Below, piece after piece: positions 18,370 to 28,506 of a stretch of 64,000 nucleotides of DNA. Under the pieces are notes generated by a model. The model was not told the DNA's origin and made no database searches. It saw nothing but the letters and a program-made list of their open reading frames with translations. Origin of the DNA: Pseudonocardia sp. CNS-004 (GTDB taxonomy: Bacteria > Actinomycetota > Actinomycetes > Mycobacteriales > Pseudonocardiaceae); the NCBI GenBank assembly GCA_001942185.1, contig MKJV01000067.1, positions 62,001-126,000 on the forward strand, in the 5' to 3' direction. A program made the translations under genes and the position numbers. The stretch's first letter is position 1. Each line of letters starts with the position of its first letter.

Positions 18370-18912
18370 TCAGATCTGCGGCGTGATCGCCTGGAGCGCC
18401 GCCGATGCCCGGACCGCCGCCGCCAGGTCGGCCAGCGCCGCGCCGTGCGTCGCGGCGAGCTCGGCGCTCTGGTCGGTGAGGGTGGTGCGGTCGACGTAGC
18501 CGCCGTGGTCGAGGTACAGGCCCGGGGAGAGGACCTGCACCGCGAAGAACCCGGCGAGCACGTCGCGCAGGTCGCCGAGGGCGAGGTAGTGGTGCCCGCT
18601 GGCCCCGGTGAGCACGGTGGCGGCCACCTTGCCCTGCAGCGGTGCCGTGGACTCGCCCCACTTCCCGCGCTCGGTGCGTTCGAGGAGGTCCTTGAGCAGG
18701 GCGCTGTAGGTGGCCCGGTACACGGGGCTGCCGAACACCACCGCGCCGGCGCCGGCGAACGCGGCGATCACCGCGTCGGCGCCCGCCTCGGACAGCTCCA
18801 GCAGGGACGTGGTGGCCCCCGCCTTCTCGGCGCCGGTGAGCACCCCCGCCACGGCCGTGGCGGTACGGCCACCGGGCTCCGGCCCGGCAACCACCCCGAG
18901 CACGTGCGTCAT
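18370..18912 (-). CDS. NAD(P)H-dependent FMN reductase (SsuE/MsuE-like flavodoxin fold)
   Basis: 180 residues. The start ATG at 18912 follows GAGGAGG and overlaps the flavin reductase stop. The flavodoxin-like fold shows VVFGSPVYRATYSALLKDLLE, the classic FMN-binding and tetramer-interface motif of SsuE-type reductases. It delivers FMNH2 to two-component monooxygenases. As the last gene of the roughly 12-kb operon it supplies reduced flavin for the luciferase-like enzymes encoded upstream. Confidence 0.92.
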   Translation of the reverse strand: MTHVLGVVAGPEPGGRTATAVAGVLTGAEKAGATTSLLELSEAGADAVIAAFAGAGAVVFGSPVYRATYSALLKDLLERTERGKWGESTAPLQGKVAATVLTGASGHHYLALGDLRDVLAGFFAVQVLSPGLYLDHGGYVDRTTLTDQSAELAATHGAALADLAAAVRASAALQAITPQI

Positions 18913-19406
18913 CGGTCCTCCTCGATCGGCGTGGCGAGACCGTAGCGGCCCCGGTGGAACAGCAGCGGCGACCGGGTGGCGTCGGCACCCAGGTCGTGGA
19001 CCCGGCCGGCGACGATCGTGTGGTCGCCCCCGTCGTACTCCCGCCAGAGGGTGCAGCCGATCCACGCGCACGCCCCGTCGAGCACGGGGGCACCGTACGG
19101 CCCCGGCCACCACGTCACGCCGGCGAACTTGTCGACGCCCGAGCGCGCGAACCCGCCGGACAGGTGCTGCTGGTCGCCGGCGAGCACGTTGACGCAGAAC
19201 GCGCCCGTCTCGCGGATCCGCGGCCACGTCGAGGACGTGCGCGACGGCGAGAAGCTGATCAGCGCCGGGTCCAGGGACAGCGAGGCGAACGACTGGCAGG
19301 TGAACCCCAGCGGCCCGTCGGGTCCGGCCGCCGTGACCACGACGACGCCGGACGCGAAGTGCCCCAGGACCTCCCGCATCGTCGCGGGTTCGACGACGAC
19401 CGTCAC
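18909..19406 (-). CDS. Flavin reductase (FMN-binding split barrel, HpaC/DszD-like)
   Basis: 165 residues from GTG 19406 (VTVVVEPATMREVLGHFASG). Split-barrel reductase motifs are GVVVVTAAGPDGPLGFTCQSFASLSLDPALI, seen as GPLGFTCQSFASLSLDP, then FCVNVLAGDQQHLS and the C-terminal GDHTIVAGRVHDLG with the conserved GDH. It reduces free FMN with NAD(P)H. It overlaps both neighbours (GTGA, ATGA). Having this and an SsuE-type reductase in the same operon is redundant and suggests that the monooxygenases differ in flavin partner. Confidence 0.93.
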   Translation of the reverse strand: MTVVVEPATMREVLGHFASGVVVVTAAGPDGPLGFTCQSFASLSLDPALISFSPSRTSSTWPRIRETGAFCVNVLAGDQQHLSGGFARSGVDKFAGVTWWPGPYGAPVLDGACAWIGCTLWREYDGGDHTIVAGRVHDLGADATRSPLLFHRGRYGLATPIEEDR

Positions 19407-20221
19407 GGGTGCAGGTCGGGCCGCGGCGGGGTGCTCTCCCCCGCCTCCACCGCCACCGGCAACCGGTTCTCCGCCGGTGGCAGCGGGCAGGTCGCGTGGG
19501 CCGTGAAGGCGCAGGGCAGGTTGACGGTGCGGTTGAAGTCGATCGTGACGCGGCCGTCCGCGTCCGGGTCGGGCAGCGCGACCGAGCGACCGCCGCCGTA
19601 GGTGCTCGACCCCGAGGTGGCGTCGCGGAAGTGCAGGGACAGACCGCCCGCCTTCCCGGGGAACGCGACGAGCTCGTGCTCGGCCCCGCCGAGCGGGAAG
19701 CGGACGACGCCGACCGCGGTCGGGAAGTGCTGCACCCCGTCCACCACGGCGCCGACGGTGAGCTGCCGCGGCTCGGGGTAGGCCTCGAACCGGCCCTCGA
19801 CCACCCAGCGCCCGTCCACGTCGAAGGCGGGCGCTCCGGTGAACGCCGTGCGCGTGATCGCCTGCGGGTCGCGGACGCGCAGCGCGTAGTCGTCGGTGCG
19901 GCGGATCACCTCGACCCGCCGTTCCCCGATCTCGACGAGCACGCCGGGCTGCCCGTCGAGGGGCTCCAGCCGGACGGTGCCGGTGACCGGGGTGCCGTCC
20001 AGGGCCGGACCGTTGTCCGGGTCGCCGTCGGCCGTGAGCTCCACGCCGCCGTCGCCGGTGGCCCGCCACCGGCCGGGGATCCCGTCGAACGCGCGGGCCG
20101 TGCCGTCGAGCCAGTGCAGTGCGGTGAGGCTGAGCCAGCCGTGCGGGGTGCTCAGCTGCTCCTCGCGGTCGCGGTGCCAGGCCGTCCACTCCTGCTGGAG
20201 CGGGGATTCCAACGTGGTCAT
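19403..20221 (-). CDS. DUF1684 domain protein
   Basis: 272 residues. The DUF1684 signature is visible as WHRDREEQLSTPHGWLSLTALHWLDG at the N-terminus (seen as WHRDREEQLSTPHGWLSLTA) and FNRTVNLPCAFTAHATCPLPPAENRLPVAVEAGE at the C-terminus (seen as DFNRTVNLPCAF and CPLPPAENRLPVAV). The function of the family is not established. Start and stop overlap the luciferase-like and flavin reductase genes by 1 and 4 bases, so it should act in the same pathway, perhaps on the oxygenated or desulfonated product. No signal peptide is seen. Confidence 0.9.
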   Translation of the reverse strand: MTTLESPLQQEWTAWHRDREEQLSTPHGWLSLTALHWLDGTARAFDGIPGRWRATGDGGVELTADGDPDNGPALDGTPVTGTVRLEPLDGQPGVLVEIGERRVEVIRRTDDYALRVRDPQAITRTAFTGAPAFDVDGRWVVEGRFEAYPEPRQLTVGAVVDGVQHFPTAVGVVRFPLGGAEHELVAFPGKAGGLSLHFRDATSGSSTYGGGRSVALPDPDADGRVTIDFNRTVNLPCAFTAHATCPLPPAENRLPVAVEAGESTPPRPDLHP

Positions 20222-21531
20222 CAGGCGCTCTCCTTCCGGGTCAGCGGTGCGTGCGGGTGGCGCAGGCCGAGGTGGTCGCGCAGTGTCGGTCCGGGGTACT
20301 CGGTGCGGTAGCTGCCGCGGTCCTGGAGTTCGGGGACGACCTCGGCCACGAACCGGTCGAGGCCTCCGGGGGTCAGGTGCGGCACCAGGATGAAGCCGTC
20401 GCACGCGTCGCGCTGCACGAACTCGTCCATCCGGGCGGCCACGGTCCTCGCGGACCCGATGAACGACTGCCGTCCCGTCTTCTCGATCACGACCTCACGG
20501 ATCGACAGGCCGCCGTGCGCTGCGGCGAAGTCGCGCCACTCCTGCGCGACGGCCCGCGGGTCCCGCGCGTGCCGCACCCGTCCGCGGGTGATCGAGACGT
20601 TGTCCACGTCCGGCTCGACGTCGGGCAGCGGGCCGTCCGGGTCGTACTCGGACAGCTCCCGACCCCACACCTGCTCGAGGAACGCGATCGCGGTCTGCGG
20701 GGAGACCTGCTGACGACGGATCCGCACGGCCTCGTCCTGCGCTTCCGCGTCGGTGTCGCCCAGCACGAACGTGACGCCCGGCAGCACCTTGAGGTCGTCG
20801 GCGCTGCGGCCGTGCTGCGGGAGCCTGCCCTTCACGTCGGCGTAGAACGCCTGCCCCGCTTCGAGGGTGCCGTGCAGGGTGAAGATCGCGTCGGCGGTGG
20901 CGGCGGCGAAGTCCCGGCCCTGTGCGGAGTCGCCCGCCTGGATGAGCACCGGGTGCCCCTGCGGGCTGGGCGAGAGCGGGAAGGTGCCACGCACGTCGAA
21001 GTGCGGTCCGTGGTGCTCGACCTCGGCGCCGTTGGAGTCCCAGAGTGCGCGCGTCACGGCGACGACCTCGGCCGCCCGCTCGTAGCGCTGCTCGCGGGGC
21101 AGGAACCCGCCCCGGCGGAAGTTCTCGCCGGTGAACGCGTCGGACGTGGTGACCATGTTCCACGCCGCCCGGCCCGCGGAGAGGTGGTCGAGCGAGGCGA
21201 ACTGCGAGGCCAGCTCGTAGGGCTCGTTGTAGGTGGTGTTGATCGTGCCGGCCAGCCCGACCCGCGACGTGACGGCGGCGAGCGCGGCGAGCACCGTGAA
21301 CGTGTCCGGCCTGCCCACCACGTCGAGGTCGTGGATGCGGCCGCGGTGCTCCCGCAGCCGTAGGCCCTCGGCGAGGAACACGAAGTCCATCAGGCCGCGC
21401 TCGGCGTTCTGCGCGAAGTGCACGAACGAGGCGAAGTCGGTCTGGCTGCCCGCTGCCGGGTCGCTCCAGACCGTGGTGTTGTTGACGCCCGGGAAGTGGG
21501 CGCCGAGGTGGATCTGCTTCGTGGCGCTCAC
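20221..21531 (-). CDS. NtaA/SnaA/DszA-family FMN-dependent monooxygenase
   Basis: 436 residues, normal for this branch of bacterial luciferase-like monooxygenases. Diagnostic pieces are LGAHFPGVNNTTVW, FVFLAEGLRLREH, LASLDHLSAGRAAWNMVTT and HPVLIQAGDSAQGRDFAA. Relatives oxidise nitrilotriacetate, dibenzothiophene sulfone, dimethyl sulfide or alkanesulfonates with FMNH2 and O2. It is coupled by overlap to DUF1684 and the preceding luciferase-like gene. The exact substrate is not readable. Confidence 0.93.
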   Translation of the reverse strand: MSATKQIHLGAHFPGVNNTTVWSDPAAGSQTDFASFVHFAQNAERGLMDFVFLAEGLRLREHRGRIHDLDVVGRPDTFTVLAALAAVTSRVGLAGTINTTYNEPYELASQFASLDHLSAGRAAWNMVTTSDAFTGENFRRGGFLPREQRYERAAEVVAVTRALWDSNGAEVEHHGPHFDVRGTFPLSPSPQGHPVLIQAGDSAQGRDFAAATADAIFTLHGTLEAGQAFYADVKGRLPQHGRSADDLKVLPGVTFVLGDTDAEAQDEAVRIRRQQVSPQTAIAFLEQVWGRELSEYDPDGPLPDVEPDVDNVSITRGRVRHARDPRAVAQEWRDFAAAHGGLSIREVVIEKTGRQSFIGSARTVAARMDEFVQRDACDGFILVPHLTPGGLDRFVAEVVPELQDRGSYRTEYPGPTLRDHLGLRHPHAPLTRKESA

Positions 21532-22666
21532 GCCGTCACCCCTGCCGCGTAGTGGTTGACCGGACGGCGCAGCCCGAACCGGGAGCGCAGCGAACCGCCT
21601 GCCCGGCCGGTGCGCAGCAACCCGCGCCCGGCGAGCAGCGGGACGACCTGGTCGGCCACGACGTCGAGGTCGGCGGCAGCGCGAGTGGCACGAGCGTGAC
21701 GCCGTCGGCGGCCCGGGTGCTCACGGCGGTGCCGATGAGGTCGGCCAGGTCGGTGGGCGGGCCGAGCACCCGCACCGACGACGCCGGGAGCGCGGCCCCG
21801 GAGAGCGCATCCAGCTCGGCGAGGTCGCGGCGGGCACGGGCGCGGTCGGCCGCCAGGTGCACCTCCACGTCGAGCAGCACGGTGATCTCGTCGGGGTCGC
21901 GGCCCGCGGCGGCCACGACCCCCCGGATCCGGTCGCGCGCGTGCGCCGCGTCCGCCAGGTCGGGTGCCGAGATCCGCACGACGTCGGCCCAGCGGGCCGC
22001 GACCGGGAGCGCCTCCTCCTCGTCGGCCCGCAGCACGACCAGCGGATGGCCCTGGGGTGGGCGGGGCGTGATCGACGGGCCCTTCACGGAGAAGAACTCG
22101 CCCTCGAAGTCGATGGGGTGCAGCTTGTCGCGGTCGACGTAGCGGCCGGTGGCGACGTCGCGGATCACCGCGTCGTCCTCCCAGGAGTCCCACAGCCGCA
22201 CGACCACCTCGATGGCGTCGGCGGCCTCCCGCCACAGCTGCGCGGGGGCCGCCGCGGGCTTGCGGCCGAACAGGTCGGCCTCGGCCTGCGTGCGCGACAC
22301 GGCGGGCTCCCAGCCCGCCCGGCCCGACGAGACGATGTCGAGCGTCGCGATCGACTTGGAGACGTGGAACGGCTCGGTGTGCGTGACGGTGGCGGTGGGC
22401 GCGATGCCGATCCCGGGCACCACCGGCGCGAGCCGCGCCGCCAGCGCCACGGCGTCGAGGAGCGGGCCGCCGTCGGGGTGGAACGTGTGCGGGAACAGCG
22501 CCAGGTCGAGGCCGCGGCGCGCGGCCGTGCGCACCAGACCCGCGTGGTGCGGTGCGCTGAGCAGCACGGCCGGGTCGAGCCGGGCCCAGCGGGCGGCCGC
22601 CGGGTGCCGGCCGGCGGCGGTGAGCTCGACGGCCAGGTGCATCCGTGCCTCGGTGAAAGGGCTCAT
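21528..22666 (-). CDS. Luciferase-like FMN-dependent monooxygenase, one frame break
   Basis: About 379 residues from ATG 22666 (MSPFTEARMHLAVELTAAGRHP). It shows SKSIATLDIVSSGRAGWEPAVSRTQAEADLFGRK and the substrate-lid region VKGPSITPRPPQGHPLVVLRADEE (seen as SGRAGWEPAVSR and SITPRPPQGHPLVVLRA). One base is lost near 21685, separating the last 50 residues (DLDVVADQVVPLLAGRGLLRTG). Related to nitrilotriacetate monooxygenase-type enzymes but more divergent than its neighbour. ATGA overlap with the NtaA-type gene suggests linked steps. Confidence 0.86.
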
Positions 22667-22751
22667 CGTCCGGCCTCGCTGCGTTCGGTCTGCCCATCGG
22701 ACACCACCGCAGCGCGCATGCGCTGTGACTTCGATTCGCTCGCAAGCTCGG

Positions 22752-23975
22752 TCATCGGACGACGCTCGCCTCCGGCTCGCTCGGTTCTTTCGAGGTGGAA
22801 CCCACTCGGCCGCCCGCGTGTTCCGACCACGCGGCAGCCAGCAGCTCTGTGCTGCGCACGCGGTCGGCGTGCTCGGTGGTGATCGTCGTGACCAGCAGCT
22901 CGTCCGCGCCGGTGACCCGGGCGAGCGTGGCCAGCCGACCGACGACGGCCGCGGGCGTCCCGACGAACTGGCTGTCGGTGCGGTCCGCCACGATCGCCCG
23001 CTCCGCAGGGGTCCACCGCCTCGCCCTCGCCTCCTCCGGGGTGACGTAGGGCCGGGCGCCGACGCCGGTGCGGATGTCGAGCACCCACTGCGCGTAGGGC
23101 GCGGCCAGCTCCTCGGCGCGTTCCCGCGTCTCGGCGACGACCACATCGGCCGACACCACGACGTAGGGGGCCGTGAGCCGCGCCGACGGCCGGAACGCCC
23201 TGCGGTAGGCCTCGACCGTCTCCAGCACCGAGCTCGGGGACGTGTGGTAGCTCGCCGCGAACGGCAGGCCCCGCGCGCCGGCGACCTGTGCGCTCTCGCC
23301 GGGGCTCGAACCGAGGACCCACACGTCGAGATCGGCGCCTTCCGCGGCGGGCACCGCGAGGGGCTGCCCACCGGGGCGGCGGGCCGCGCCGCCCAGGTAG
23401 TCGAGGATCGCGCCGACCTGCTGGTCGTAGTCCGGCGTCGGGTCCTCCTCGCGGATCCCGAGCAGCTCCCCGAGGTGAACGAACGCCGACAGGTCACCGC
23501 GGAACCGGGCGGCCGGCGGGATCAGCAGCCCGTCCACCACCCGGGACGGCGGCGCGGGCGGCGGCGCGGCGTCCTGCCGCGGGGCGGTGCCGGCCAGCCG
23601 CAGGATCTTGTGGATGTCGAACCGGCCGAGGCCCATGTCCACCCGGCCCGGGTGCAGCGCCGCCACCGTGCCGAACTGCTCCGCGGCCTGCAGCGGAGAG
23701 GTCACCGGCAGCTGCACCGCGCCGGAGCCGACCCGGATCCGCGACGTGACCGCCGCGATCAGCGCGACCAGCACCGCCGTGGACGAGGCCGCCACCCCGG
23801 ACGCGAGGTGGTGTTCGGCCACCCAGTACCGCCGGTAGCCCGCCCGCTCGGCGACCCGGGCGAGGTCCACCGAGTTGCGCAGCGCGTCGGCCGCGGTACC
23901 GCCCGCCGGCACCGGGGAGAGGTCGAGGACGGCGAGCGGCAGCGTCACGGCAGGCGGCGTCCCGGCCCGCGTCAC
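22752..23975 (-). CDS. MsnO8-like luciferase-family oxidoreductase
   Basis: 407 residues. The N-terminal PLAVLDLSPVPAGGTAADAL and WVAEHHLASGVAASSTAVLV are the hallmarks of the MsnO8 branch of group 1 luciferase-like enzymes, continuing RVGSGAVQLPVTSPLQAAEQFGTV. The C-terminal tail is longer than usual and Ser/Glu-rich. The 85-bp gap to the next gene (22667-22751) holds no feature I recognise and is the largest internal gap in this part of the operon. Confidence 0.9.
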   Translation of the reverse strand: MTRAGTPPAVTLPLAVLDLSPVPAGGTAADALRNSVDLARVAERAGYRRYWVAEHHLASGVAASSTAVLVALIAAVTSRIRVGSGAVQLPVTSPLQAAEQFGTVAALHPGRVDMGLGRFDIHKILRLAGTAPRQDAAPPPAPPSRVVDGLLIPPAARFRGDLSAFVHLGELLGIREEDPTPDYDQQVGAILDYLGGAARRPGGQPLAVPAAEGADLDVWVLGSSPGESAQVAGARGLPFAASYHTSPSSVLETVEAYRRAFRPSARLTAPYVVVSADVVVAETRERAEELAAPYAQWVLDIRTGVGARPYVTPEEARARRWTPAERAIVADRTDSQFVGTPAAVVGRLATLARVTGADELLVTTITTEHADRVRSTELLAAAWSEHAGGRVGSTSKEPSEPEASVVR

Positions 23976-25075
23976 GACGCCACTCCCACCGGCTCGTCGG
24001 CGGGCCGTGCGTCGTCGGGATCACGGGGCACGGCACCGGCGAGGGGGCGGCTCGGCACCGCGGCGCGCAGCGCGGGCGCCACCTCGGCCTGGAAGGTCTC
24101 CAGCTGCTCGCGCTGGTGGCGCGGGGACAGGCCGTCGCCGTCCAGGTGCACGTGCAGCACCTCGTGGCCGAACACCGCGTGGTAGCGCAGCACCTTGTCG
24201 ATGATCTGTTGCGGGCTACCGACCAGCGCCGACGACCGCTCGACGAAGTCCTCGACGGTCGGGAACACGATCGGCAGCCCGAACCGCTGCGCGGCGGCGA
24301 GCCGTGCCGCGAACGCCGGTCGGAACTCCTCGATGGCCTGCTGGGAGGTCGTCGCGAGGTGGAAGGCGGCCGTGCCCGCGCCGACGAGCGCGTCGGCGGG
24401 GTCGTGGCCGTGCGCCGCCCACCGTTCGCGGTAGTACGCGATCAGCTCGGCGTAGGGCTCGATCGGGTTGGTGACGTTGGCCGAGAACAGCGGGTCGCCG
24501 TAGCGGGCTGCCACCTCCACCGACTCCTTGCTCGTGGCGCTGCCGTGCCAGACCCGGATCGGGTGCCGGCGCGGCGGCGGCCACGTCTCGGCGTCGACGA
24601 GCGGCGGTCGGAAGCGGCCGGTCCACGTCGTGCGTTCCTCCCGCCACAGCCGCCGGAACAGCTCGTAGCCCTCGGAGTTGCGGTCCCACTGGTTGTCGGT
24701 GGTGACGTGGAACAGCTGGGCCTGCGCGGCACCGTTGCCCTTGCCGATGATCAGCTCGAGCCGGCCGTCGGCGAGCTGGTCGAGGGTGGCGTAGTCCTCG
24801 TAGGCGCGCACCGGGTCGAGCAGCGCGAGCGTCGTGACGCCCGTGAAGAGCGTGATCCGCGACGTGCGAGCCGCGATGTGGGACAGCACCACGGGTGGCG
24901 CCGAGGACAGGAACGGCCGCTCGTGCCGCTCCCCCACCGCGTATCCGTCGAAGCCCAGCTCCTCGGCGAGCACGGCGTTCTCGACGACGCGGTGCAGGCG
25001 GGCGTTCGGCGTCGGCGTCCGGCCGGTGACCGGGTCGGGCCCGTTGGTGATCAGGGTGAGGACGAGGATCTTCAT
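23972..25075 (-). CDS. CE1758-like FMN-dependent luciferase-family monooxygenase
   Basis: 367 residues from ATG 25075 (MKILVLTLITNGPDPVTG). Typical blocks are ELGFDGYAVGERHERPFLSSAPPVVLSHIAART, seen as GFDGYAVGERHERPF, and the substrate channel IGKGNGAAQAQLFHVTTD, then RVWHGSATSKESVEVAARYGD. Start and stop overlap the ABC ATPase gene and the MsnO8-like gene. It is the first enzyme after the importer genes. Confidence 0.9.
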   Translation of the reverse strand: MKILVLTLITNGPDPVTGRTPTPNARLHRVVENAVLAEELGFDGYAVGERHERPFLSSAPPVVLSHIAARTSRITLFTGVTTLALLDPVRAYEDYATLDQLADGRLELIIGKGNGAAQAQLFHVTTDNQWDRNSEGYELFRRLWREERTTWTGRFRPPLVDAETWPPPRRHPIRVWHGSATSKESVEVAARYGDPLFSANVTNPIEPYAELIAYYRERWAAHGHDPADALVGAGTAAFHLATTSQQAIEEFRPAFAARLAAAQRFGLPIVFPTVEDFVERSSALVGSPQQIIDKVLRYHAVFGHEVLHVHLDGDGLSPRHQREQLETFQAEVAPALRAAVPSRPLAGAVPRDPDDARPADEPVGVAS

Positions 25076-26699
25076 GCCGTCTCCTCCATGACGCGCTGCC
25101 CCGCGATGGCGGCGAGCAGCTCGCGCGTGTACTCGTGCTGCGGGTGGGCGAAGAGCTGCTCGGTGGGCGCCAGCTCCAACAGCTTCCCGGCGCGCAGCAC
25201 GCCGACGCGGTGCGCGATCCGGCGCACCACGGCGAGGTCGTGGGAGATGAACAGGTACGTCAGGCCCGCATCGGCCTGCAGCCCCTCGAGCAGGTCCAGC
25301 ACCTGCGCCGACACGCTGACGTCGAGCGCGGAGACCGGCTCGTCGCACACCACGAGGTCGGGCGACAGGGCGAGCGCGCGGGCGATCGCGACGCGCTGGC
25401 GCTGCCCGCCCGACAGCTCGGCGGGGCGGCGGTCGAGCACCGACTCCGGCAGCGCGACCCGGTCCAGCAGCTCGGCGGCGCGGGCGCGGCGCGACCGCGC
25501 GTCGCCCACCCGGAACGCCCGCAGCGGCTCGGCGATCACCTCGGCGACCGGGAAGCGGGGGTCCAGCGAAGCGTACGGGTTCTGGTAGACCAGCTGTGCG
25601 CGGCGCCGCAGCTCGCGCCACGCCCGCCCGCGCACGCGGGTGATGTCGGCGCCGTCGAACAGCACGGTGCCCGACGTGGGGTCGGCGAGGCGCAGCACCA
25701 GCCGGGCCGTGGTCGACTTGCCCGAGCCCGACTCACCGACCAGCGCGAGCGTCTCGCCCCGACCGATCGTGAAGCTCACCCCGTCGACGGCCCGGACGCG
25801 CCCCCGCCCCAGCGGGAACTCCTTCACGAGGTCCCGGACCTCCACCACCGGCGAGTCCGACGTCTCGACCCGGCGAGTCGGGCGTTCCGGCCCGGGGTGC
25901 CGGGCGGCCGGGCGCAGCCCGGGAGCACTCTCCCGGAGTTTCCCCGTGTACGGGTCCCGCGACGCGGCGAGCACCTCCCGCACCGGACCTTCCTCCACGA
26001 CCCGTCCCGCCTGCATCACGACGAGCCGGTCGGCGCGGTCGGCCGCGACGCCCAGGTCGTGGGTGATCAGCAGGACGGCCGTGCCGGACGCGCGGACGAG
26101 CTCGTCGAGGCGGTCGAGGATGTGGCGCTGCACGGTGGCGTCGAGCGCGCTGGTCGGCTCGTCGGCGACGAGCAGCTGCGGGCGGGCCGCGATCCCGATG
26201 GCGATGAGCACGCGCTGGCGCATCCCGCCCGACAGCTCGTGCGGGTACTGCCGCGCCCGCGCCGCGGCGTCGGGCAGCCCGGCCTCGGCCAGCAGCTCGA
26301 CGGCCCGGGTGGGGGCACTGCGGCGGTCGGCCAGGCCGTGCACGGTCAGCGCCTCGGCGACCTGCGCCCCGATCCGCTGCACCGGGTTGAGCGCGACGCC
26401 CGGATCCTGCGGCACGAGGCCGATCGACCGGCCGCGCACGGTGCGCCACGCCCGGTCGGACAGGCCCGTGAGCTCCCGCCCGCCCAGCGTGACACTCCCG
26501 GCGTCGACCCGCCCCGTGCCGGGGAGCAGCCCCGCGACGGCGTGGGCCACCGTCGACTTCCCCGACCCGGACTCACCGACGATCGCGACGACCTCCCCCG
26601 CGCGACGGCCAGCGAGACGCCCCGTGCGGCGGGAACGACGCCACCGGCGGTGGCGTAGGAGACCCGCAGGTCCTGCACCTGCAGCAGCGGCGCCGTCAT
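25072..26699 (-). CDS. Dipeptide/nickel-type ABC transporter, fused double ATPase (GsiA-like), one frame break
   Basis: About 542 residues with two complete ATP-binding cassettes. First Walker A is GESGSGKSTVAHAV with signature LSGGMRQRVLIAIG; second Walker A is GESGSGKSTTARL with signature LSGGQRQRVAIARAL and Walker B LVVCDEPVSALDVS. The ATG at 26699 (MTAPLLQVQDLRVSYATAGG) overlaps the permease stop (ATGA). One base is missing near 26600 (SLAVARG to EVVAIVGESG). It powers the DppB/DppC permeases at the cytoplasmic membrane. Confidence 0.9.
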
Positions 26700-27570
26700 C
26701 GGGCACCGTCCAGGCGCGCGAGATCCGGTTCACCGCGAGCACGGCGGCTGCGATCGCGGCACCGGGCACGGCGCACAGCCACCACGCCACGGCCATGTAG
26801 TTGCGGCCCTCGGACACCAGCGAGCCCCACTCCGGGGCGGGCGGCGGCGCGCCGTAGCCGAGGAACGACAGCGACGAGACCGCGAGGATCGCGAGCCCGA
26901 ACTCCAGCACGGCGAGCACCAGCACCGGCCCGGCCGCGTTGGGCAGCACGTGCCGCAGCAGCGTCACGTGCCAACGGGTGCCGACGGCCCGCGCCGCCTC
27001 GACGTAGCCGGACTGCCGCACGCGCAGCGTCTCGGCGCGCATCACCCGGGCGAAGCTCGCGACGCTCGCCACCCCCACCGCGACCGCCACCTTCACCGTG
27101 CCGTAGCCCAGCGCCGTGATCAGCGCGAGCGACAGCAGCACCGCGGGCACCGCGAGCAGCACGTCGACGACGCGCATGAGCACCTCGTCGAGCCAGCCGC
27201 GGACGAAGCCGGCGAGCACGCCCATCAGCCCGCCGACGACCAGCGCGACCGTCACCGCGATCAACGTGGCCTGCAGCGACAGCGCGGCGCCGTGCACGAC
27301 GCGGGTGTAGACGTCGCGGCCGAGGTAGTCGGTGCCGAGCAGGCCCGCCGCTCCCGGTGGCTGCAACCGCAGGGCGGGTACGCCCGCCGCCGGATCCCCT
27401 GGCGCCAGTACCTGCGGCGCGAACGCCGCGAGCACCACCAGCGCCACGTAGAGCAGGGAGACGACGAGCCCCGGCCTGCGCAGGAAGTACCGGACGCCGC
27501 CCTCCCGGCGCGGGGGCGCCTCGTCGGACTCGGGAGCCGCGACCGGCTCCCGTACCAGCAGCTCCGTCAT
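26696..27570 (-). CDS. Dipeptide/nickel-type ABC permease (DppC-like), one frame break
   Basis: About 291 residues from ATG 27570. It shows the DppC N-terminal OppC region RREGGVRYFLRRPGLVVSLL, the LLGTDYLGRDVYTRVVHGA motif and the EAA-type loop SGYVEAARAVGTRWHVTLLRHVLPN. A base is missing near 26718, shortly before the natural end SRALDGAR. Pairs with the DppB-like permease. Confidence 0.9.
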
Positions 27571-28506
27571 GGCGTCGCCCCGATCCGCGGGTCCAGTAGC
27601 GGGTAGATCAGGTCGACCATGAGGTTGACCAGCACGAACACGGCCGCGGCGAACACCACGATCCCCTGCACCAGCGGGATGTCCTGCACCCCGACCGCGG
27701 CGACCGTGAGCCGGCCCAGCCCGGGCCGGGTGAACACCGTCTCCACCACGACCGAGCCGGCGAGGAGGTTGCCCACGATGTAGCCGAGCACCGTGAGCGC
27801 GGGCAGCGCGGCGTTGCGCAGCGCGTGCCGCAGGTGGATGCCGCCGCGGCGACGCCCTTGGCGCGTGCGGTGGTGACGTACGGCTCGCCGAGGGCCTGGG
27901 CGAGGCTCTTCGCGAGCACCTGCGCGATCAGCGCGCCGGTGGGCAGTCCGAGCGTGACCGCCGGGAGCACGAGAGCCGCCGGGCTGTTCGCGCCGACGGA
28001 CGGCAGGAGTCCCAGGCCGAACGCGAAGACCTGCACGAGCATCAGCCCGACCCAGAACACCGGGGCGACACCGCGAGCGAGGGCAGCGCCATCAGCAACT
28101 GCCGCAGCCACAGCACCCGCGTGTATGTGGCGACCAGCGCGACCGTGCCGCCGAAGAGCACCGCGACCGCGAGCCCGGCGGCCGAGATCTGCAACGTCGG
28201 CGGCAGCGCATCGAGGATCGCCCCGCGCACGTCCTGGCCGTTCTGGATCGACGTACCGAGGTCACCGGTGAGCGCCGCGAGGAGACGCTGCCCGTACTGC
28301 ACGATCACCGGCTGGTCGAGCCCGTAGCGGGCGCGCAGCGCCGCCAGCTGCTCGGGCGGCAGCGGCTCGCCGTCCAGGCCACCGCTCGCCATCGTCGCCA
28401 CCGGGTCACCCGGAAGCAGGTAGAGCACCACGAAGGACACCGTGAACGCCGCCCAGAGCACCCCGACCGCAGCCAGCAGCCGCCGCGCGAGGTAGCGACC
28501 GGTCAC
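27567..28506 (-). CDS. Dipeptide/nickel-type ABC permease (DppB-like), two frame breaks
   Basis: About 313 residues from GTG 28506 (VTGRYLARRLLAAVGVLW), overlapping the binding-protein stop (GTGA). It has the DppB signature SFVVLYLLPGDPVATMA, then VFWVGLMLVQVFAFGLGLLP and the C-terminal IVGNLLAGSVVVETVFTRPGLGRL. One base is missing at each of 28078 (LPSLA to RGVAPVFW) and 27845 (ARAKGVAA to GIHLRHALRNA). With these restored the length is normal. Confidence 0.88.

Noticed and set aside
25072..27570. An 832-residue permease-ATPase fusion
   Set aside because: Two one-base losses (26718 and 26600) cancel the permease stop and the ATPase start; the ATGA junction at 26696-26699 is intact in the other frame.
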